DNA from: Chloroflexi bacterium RBG_16_64_43
GTDB taxonomy: Bacteria; Chloroflexota; Anaerolineae; Anaerolineales; RBG-16-64-43
Direction: 5' to 3'
Length of the DNA stretch: 18,364 nt
Assembly (NCBI GenBank): GCA_001796965.1
Contig: MGOA01000035.1
Coordinates: forward strand, 1-18,364
This document shows positions 14,458 through 18,364 of this stretch, in pieces. Each line of letters opens with the position of its first letter. The first letter of the stretch is position 1. A program made the translations under genes and the position numbers. The notes beneath the pieces were generated by a model. The model ran no database searches and was not told the origin of the DNA. It saw nothing but the letters and a program-made list of their open reading frames with translations.

Positions 14458-15477
14458 GTGAAGTCGCGCATCCTGATCGTTGAGGACGACAGCAGCCTGG
14501 TTGAAGGAATGGCCCTCATCCTGGAAGATGCGGGCTACCAGGTGACGATCGCGCATAACGGCAAGGAAGGCCTGGAACGATTCCGTGGCCAAACGCCGGA
14601 CCTGGTCATCTCCGATGTGATGATGGACGAGATGGACGGGTTCCATATGCTCGACCAGATGCGCAAGGAGCAAGCCGGGTCGCCCCTGCCCTTCTTGTTT
14701 GTCAGCGCCCGCTCCTCGCGAGCCGATATGGACACGGCCCGCCGGCTGGGGGCCGATGACTTCCTCCCCAAACCGTTTGGCGCCCAAGAGCTGATCAACG
14801 CCGTCCGCGCGCGTCTCGACCGCTGGCGCGTGGTGCACCTGGCCGGGACACGTGAAGCCCACCTGCAGACAGTGATCCTGCTGGCCAAGGCGGTTGAGGC
14901 GCGCGATCTCTACACCGGCCGCCACGTCGAACGCGTGCGACGTTACGCCCTGGCGTTGGCGCGGGCCTTGGATTGGGACGACGAAGCGCTGGCGGTTCTC
15001 GACTTCGGGTCGCTGCTGCACGACCTGGGCAAGCTCTCGATCCCCGACGCCCTGCTCAACAAGACGGGCCCATTGACCGAGGACGAGTGGCTGCTGATGC
15101 GCAAACACACGGAGAACGGCGCGCACATGCTGGACCAGGTGGAGCACCTGCGCCCGGCCATCCCCTACGTCCTGGCGCACCATGAACGCTGGGACGGCAC
15201 AGGCTATCCGCGTGGGTTGACGGGAACCGAGATACCGATCGAGGGACGCCTGATGGCGGTGGCCGATGCCTTCGATGCACTGACGACCTGGCGCCCCTAC
15301 TCGACGCCTCACACGCCGGAAGAAGCGCTGCTGAAGTTGCGCGACGGCGCTGGCTCGCAATGGGATCCGTTCCTGGTGGAGACCTTCCGGGCGATCTTTG
15401 AACGAGGCGAACTGACTCCCATACTGGATATGATCGACGATGCGCCGGAGCGCACTCCGGCCGCGTCGGAGAGCTGA
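14458..15477 (+). CDS. Response regulator with HD-GYP domain (predicted c-di-GMP phosphodiesterase)
   Basis: The 339-residue protein joins a receiver domain (about 3-122; acidic D10-D11, phospho-accepting D53, S83, K105) to an HD-GYP domain (about 135-320). The HD pair is H188-D189 in LLHDLGK, further metal ligands include HH at 241-242, and the GYP signature appears as GTGYPRGL (247-254). HD-GYP enzymes hydrolyse cyclic di-GMP to pGpG or GMP, so phosphorylation should tune second-messenger levels. This arrangement is the RpfG-like type. The GTG start at 14458 is preceded by GAGGTGA at 14447-14453; no better start is present. No sensor kinase or diguanylate cyclase lies nearby. Confidence 0.93.
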   Translation: MKSRILIVEDDSSLVEGMALILEDAGYQVTIAHNGKEGLERFRGQTPDLVISDVMMDEMDGFHMLDQMRKEQAGSPLPFLFVSARSSRADMDTARRLGADDFLPKPFGAQELINAVRARLDRWRVVHLAGTREAHLQTVILLAKAVEARDLYTGRHVERVRRYALALARALDWDDEALAVLDFGSLLHDLGKLSIPDALLNKTGPLTEDEWLLMRKHTENGAHMLDQVEHLRPAIPYVLAHHERWDGTGYPRGLTGTEIPIEGRLMAVADAFDALTTWRPYSTPHTPEEALLKLRDGAGSQWDPFLVETFRAIFERGELTPILDMIDDAPERTPAASES

Positions 15478-15491
15478 CAGCCCATCCTGCC

Positions 15492-16400
15492 CTAATGCGG
15501 CTTGCCCTTCCGTCCTGCGGCGATCGCTTCGGCTTCTTCAAGCGCGGGTGAGGAAGCCTCCCACACCCAGCGCACGTCCCTCTTCGCAGCCAATTGCGCA
15601 ATGGCCTCCCATAATTCGCGATGGCGCACCGGGCTGCCAGCGGTGGTGCGCCAGCCATTGGTGCGCCAGCGCCGCAGGTTATGCGTAACGCCATCCACCA
15701 GGTAACGCGCCGAGGCGTGCACCGTCAGCGGCATGTCGCTCGCCGAGTGGCGCAACGCATAAAGCGCCGCATGCAAGATCAGCGCGTTGGCCGTCGATCC
15801 GGATTTTTCTTCTGAGGCGGCGGTTGTGGTTCCGTGGCGGGCCAGCAAGGCCGCCCACCGTGCGTGCCGAGCCGAGGCCGAAGCCCCAAGGTATGCGTCA
15901 CATCCGCCGGCATGGGCGCGGGCAGCGGTGGGGGTGCGTCGGTAGCGCACAGCGGCCTTCTGCGCAAGCTGGTCCGCCGCCTCATTGAGCGGGTCTCCCG
16001 CGTGCCCGCGGACCCACTCCCAGGTCACCTTGCGGCCTTCGAGAGCTTCCGCCAATTCCTGCCAAAGATCCCGATTGGCCACCGGCTGCCGGGCGCGCGT
16101 CTTCCAGCCTGCGCGCATCCAGTTGGCAAGATACTCGGTGATCCCCAGACGCAAGTACTGCGAGTCGGTATGCAGGCGTATCGGTTTCGAGCGGGGCAGC
16201 GCTTGCAGAGCCTCGAGTGCGGCTCGCAACTCCATGCGGTTGTTCGTGGTGTGGGCCTCTCCCCCGGAAAGATCTCGCCGCCGACCCGCCTCGAGCACGA
16301 CTGCAGCCCACCCGCCAGGGCCCGGGTTGGGAGAGGCCGAGCCATCGGTATAGATCTCGACTACGGGCGGAGGGCTCTTGTGAGGCGAGCGAATCGGCAC
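15492..16400 (-). CDS. rnhA: Ribonuclease HI with a second, degenerate RNase-H-like domain
   Basis: The 302-residue product is about twice the usual RNase HI length. The first domain (about 13-150) carries the full active site: D19 (YTDGSASPNPG), E57 (NNRMELRAAL), D79 (HTDSQYL), H133 (RGHAG) and D143 (NEAAD). It should cut RNA in RNA-DNA hybrids. The second half (about 167-295) repeats the pattern, for example LILHAALYAL for MELRAALEAL, and the segments containing HASARYL and NGWRT line up with HTDSQYL and AGWKT. However, the catalytic positions become G172, I208, S230 and S284, so it should be inactive. I start at GTG 16400 because GGAGG lies 7 bases upstream; a TTG 30 bases further up lacks such a site. 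Confidence 0.9.
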   Translation of the reverse strand: MPIRSPHKSPPPVVEIYTDGSASPNPGPGGWAAVVLEAGRRRDLSGGEAHTTNNRMELRAALEALQALPRSKPIRLHTDSQYLRLGITEYLANWMRAGWKTRARQPVANRDLWQELAEALEGRKVTWEWVRGHAGDPLNEAADQLAQKAAVRYRRTPTAARAHAGGCDAYLGASASARHARWAALLARHGTTTAASEEKSGSTANALILHAALYALRHSASDMPLTVHASARYLVDGVTHNLRRWRTNGWRTTAGSPVRHRELWEAIAQLAAKRDVRWVWEASSPALEEAEAIAAGRKGKPH

Positions 16401-16407
16401 GATGGAA

Positions 16408-16412
16408 CCTCC
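16408..16412 (-). promoter_or_regulatory. Ribosome binding site setting the rnhA GTG start
   Basis: GGAGG on the minus strand is 7 bases upstream of GTG 16400-16398. This selects the GTG over the upstream in-frame TTG at 16430. Confidence 0.7.
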
Positions 16413-16457
16413 ATAGCGGCTGCAGCCCAATCGGGGTGCGCCAGCCGCAGGTGAGAA

Positions 16458-16486
16458 TTGCGCGCCGCGCGATTCTGCCGTAGACT
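16458..16486 (+). promoter_or_regulatory. Weak candidate radC promoter
   Basis: TTGCGC (16458-16463) and TAGACT (16481-16486) are spaced by 17 bases in the 118-base divergent gap between rnhA and radC. The matches are 3 of 6 and 4 of 6, so this is only a candidate. No convincing minus-strand promoter for rnhA was found there. Confidence 0.3.
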
Positions 16487-16518
16487 GGCGGCGCCTGCGT
16501 TCATTCGAAAGGGGGACT

Positions 16519-17223
16519 ATGAGCGACAGGGATCAATCCTACCGCATTCGCGACCTGCCCACGCAAGACCGGCCCCGCGAGAGACTTATCGCACTCGGCC
16601 CTCAGGCTCTCAGCCACGCCGAACTGCTGGCCCTCCTGGTGCGCGTGGGCGCCCGCGGACGGAGCGCCGTTCAGGTTGGCCAGGACCTATTGCAGCGCAT
16701 CGGTGGACTGGCAGGTTTGCAGCGCGCTGTGCCCGCCGAGCTGTGCCGCCTACCCGGCGTCGGGCCTTCTAAGGCATGCACTCTTTTGGCGGCCATCGAA
16801 CTTGGTCGACGGATTGCCAGCCTACCTCCCGAGGACCGGCCCAGCGTTGCCTCACCGGCGCAAGCCGCCGCGCTAGTCCAGTACGAAATGAGCGCGCTCG
16901 ATCAGGAGCATCTGCGTGTCTTGCTGCTCGACACACGCAATCGGCTCGTGCGCATCGCTGAGGTGTACCACGGGTCGCTCAACACCTCGTTGGTGCGGAT
17001 TGGCGAGGTGTTCCGCGAAGCGTTGCGCCACAACGCGGCCGGACTGATCGTCGTTCACAATCATCCGAGCGGCGATCCTTCGCCCAGCCCCGAAGATGTC
17101 GCGCTAACCCGATCGCTGGTCGAGGCCGGCAAGCTCCTCGACCTGCAGGTGCTCGACCACTTGATTATCGGCCAGGGGCGGTTCGTTTCCCTGCGGGAAC
17201 GTGGCCTGGGATTTGCAACCTGA
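16519..17223 (+). CDS. radC: RadC-family JAB1/MPN-domain protein
   Basis: The 234-residue product has the family's usual length and order: a UPF0758 N-terminal region, a helix-hairpin-helix-like segment (LCRLPGVGPSKACTLL, about 76-90), and a C-terminal JAMM metalloprotease-like domain. The metal-binding signature is H180-N-H182-PSGDPSPSPE-D193. Despite its name, the link of RadC to DNA repair is weak and its biochemical activity is not settled. The ATG is preceded by an AAGGGGG binding site. It is divergent from rnhA and is followed after 48 bases by the M23 peptidase gene on the same strand. Confidence 0.93.
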   Translation: MSDRDQSYRIRDLPTQDRPRERLIALGPQALSHAELLALLVRVGARGRSAVQVGQDLLQRIGGLAGLQRAVPAELCRLPGVGPSKACTLLAAIELGRRIASLPPEDRPSVASPAQAAALVQYEMSALDQEHLRVLLLDTRNRLVRIAEVYHGSLNTSLVRIGEVFREALRHNAAGLIVVHNHPSGDPSPSPEDVALTRSLVEAGKLLDLQVLDHLIIGQGRFVSLRERGLGFAT

Positions 17224-17271
17224 ATAGCTGCTGCTTCAGGTGCGTTTTCAGCCCTTTCCGCGGGGTTTTCG

Positions 17272-18364
17272 ATGCCCGAATACCAGATTCTGCTCCTGCC
17301 CCGCCCGGACTACTGGAACTGGGTCCGGGCGGTGAGGGATTATGTCATGGCCTTTGGGGTGGCCATTACCGGCGACGCCGATAATGCCGGCCGCCATATG
17401 GCCCCCAGCCAGACGATCAGCGTCGTGGATGCGCCCAACGCCTACTTGGGCCACCCGGTGCACGGCGAGGTCATCCCCTGGCTCAATGCGCACTTCCCTG
17501 AAGTTCGCCTGGACCCTCTCGCGGTCAGAACGCCGGCCGAGTTACAGGCGCTGCTGGCCATGCGGATTGCAGTCAACGACCGGTACGGGCGAGAGGCTTT
17601 TCCTTTTACGTTGCGTTGGCCGACCGACTACGCGGTGATTACCCAGGCCTTCGGAGCCAACCCCGCCATCTACCGGCGCTATGGCCTCCCGGGCCATGAA
17701 GGGGTGGATGTGCGCGCTCCGATGAACGCTAACGTGTACGCCTGCGCGGATGGAACCGTGTTCGATGTTCACGATGGACACGGACGACACCCGTATGGTC
17801 GGCACGTTCGCGTCCAACATCGCGACGGGTACCAGACGGTCTACGCCCATCTGAAACGCCCGTTGGTCTCCGTCAACCAAGTTCTGGGCATGGGCGCCCG
17901 AGTGGGGCTTGCGGATTCAACCGGCAACTCGACCGGCAGCCACCTTCACCTGACGTTGAAGCGGATCGGCGCCACCGCAGCGGGTCTCACGCGTTACCCG
18001 AAGGATATCCTCGACCCGACGCCCTATCTGATCTGGCCGGGGCGAGCAGGGAAGGCCAAGAGCCTTCCCGAGCTGCCTGCCGCCTCCTACCCGTGGGCGG
18101 CCCAGAAGTGCCTAGTGGGCGCGCACGGGCGTATGGATGGCCCATTGACCGAGGCTGATATCCAGGCTTCGCGCCACGCACGCCTGGAGGCCGTCAAGCT
18201 GCTCTCGAGCGCCCCCGACGCCAGCGTAATGCAGATGCGCTCGCTGAACCCGGAGATGTTCATTCTGGTCCGCCTGGCTGGGGACTTGGCGACACGGGCC
18301 GTGCCGTCGAGTGAGTTCGTCGACAGCGTGCAGGCCGATCTGCAGCGCCATTACCGGATGGGCA
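17272..18364 (+). CDS. M23 (LytM-type) metallopeptidase fused to a further domain, 3' end missing
   Basis: The frame is open from ATG 17272 to the window edge (364 residues seen, no stop). An N-terminal region (1-about 108) is unrecognised. The M23 domain (about 112-255) shows the zinc site H142-x3-D146 in GHEGVDVRAP and HLH at 224-226, plus the catalytic-type H193 in VYAHL. Such enzymes cut peptide cross-bridges in peptidoglycan or similar peptides. From about 275 a second domain begins (CLVGAHGRMDGP, then MFILVRL), reading like alternating strands and helices at the start of a TIM-barrel glycoside-hydrolase-like fold; that is a guess. There is no signal peptide or membrane helix, which is odd for a cell-wall enzyme. 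A clear ribosome binding site is absent (CGGGG near 17260). Confidence 0.82.
   Translation, partial: MPEYQILLLPRPDYWNWVRAVRDYVMAFGVAITGDADNAGRHMAPSQTISVVDAPNAYLGHPVHGEVIPWLNAHFPEVRLDPLAVRTPAELQALLAMRIAVNDRYGREAFPFTLRWPTDYAVITQAFGANPAIYRRYGLPGHEGVDVRAPMNANVYACADGTVFDVHDGHGRHPYGRHVRVQHRDGYQTVYAHLKRPLVSVNQVLGMGARVGLADSTGNSTGSHLHLTLKRIGATAAGLTRYPKDILDPTPYLIWPGRAGKAKSLPELPAASYPWAAQKCLVGAHGRMDGPLTEADIQASRHARLEAVKLLSSAPDASVMQMRSLNPEMFILVRLAGDLATRAVPSSEFVDSVQADLQRHYRMG

Noticed and set aside
14353..15360. Long open frame (335 codons) on the minus strand opposite the HD-GYP gene
   Set aside because: Its translation shows no family motifs and it is antisense to a gene with complete receiver and HD-GYP motifs; GC-rich codon bias often opens such frames.
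16401..16430. TTG start for RNase HI, adding 10 residues
   Set aside because: No Shine-Dalgarno sequence precedes it, whereas GTG 16400 has GGAGG at 7 bases.
1..18364. CRISPR arrays, tRNA/rRNA genes, insertion sequences, attachment sites or defence genes
   Set aside because: No regularly spaced repeats, tRNA-like cloverleaf segments, transposase or integrase motifs were seen; almost all sequence is accounted for by chromosomal-type genes.

Overview
This is an 18.4 kb GC-rich bacterial chromosome segment of ordinary chromosomal character: no transposase, integrase, tRNA, rRNA or CRISPR array is visible. The gene mix suggests a member of the Chloroflexota (Anaerolineae-like): a CvnD-type GTPase beside an OmpR-type regulator, mevalonate kinase, a DPPR-synthase-like UbiA protein, a MenC/NSAR-type enolase-superfamily enzyme, an exonuclease-DinG fusion, an MDH-citrate synthase pair, and an M23 peptidase joined to a further domain. 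That assignment is inference; no marker gene settles it.

Region 1 (1-5821, + strand) reads as one tightly packed operon. It opens with the end of a PP2C phosphatase, then a VWA protein, a zinc-ribbon/FHA protein, an unrecognised 80-residue protein, an OmpR-type response regulator and a small GTPase. This looks like a phospho-threonine and GTPase signalling block; no kinase is in view. It runs without a break into a lipid block: UbiA-family prenyltransferase, mevalonate kinase and a VTT/DedA-like membrane protein. Most junctions are 4-base ATGA overlaps or gaps of a few bases.

Region 2 (5811-11894, - strand) is read dinG -> tlpA-like -> osmC-like -> NDUFA9-like SDR -> menC-like. The last gene also has a good promoter of its own (TTGACA-17-CACAAT). 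The menC-like gene overlaps the VTT gene tail to tail by 11 bases.

Region 3 (11895-12208) is the only gap over 300 bases. It holds back-to-back candidate promoters for dinG and mdh and a roughly 200-base mdh leader with two potential hairpins.

Region 4 (12209-15477, + strand) carries malate dehydrogenase and citrate synthase, adjacent TCA-cycle enzymes, then a REC-HD-GYP protein (predicted c-di-GMP phosphodiesterase). The -10 element of the latter lies in the loop of an 11-bp inverted repeat.

Region 5 (15492-18364) holds an RNase HI gene (- strand) whose product has a second RNase-H-like half lacking the catalytic residues, divergent from radC (+), then an M23 peptidase gene (+) that runs off the window into a second domain.

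The most unusual items are the tandem active/degenerate RNase H protein, the compact PP2C-VWA-FHA-small protein-regulator-GTPase block with its unknown 80-residue member, and the M23 protein with no export signal.
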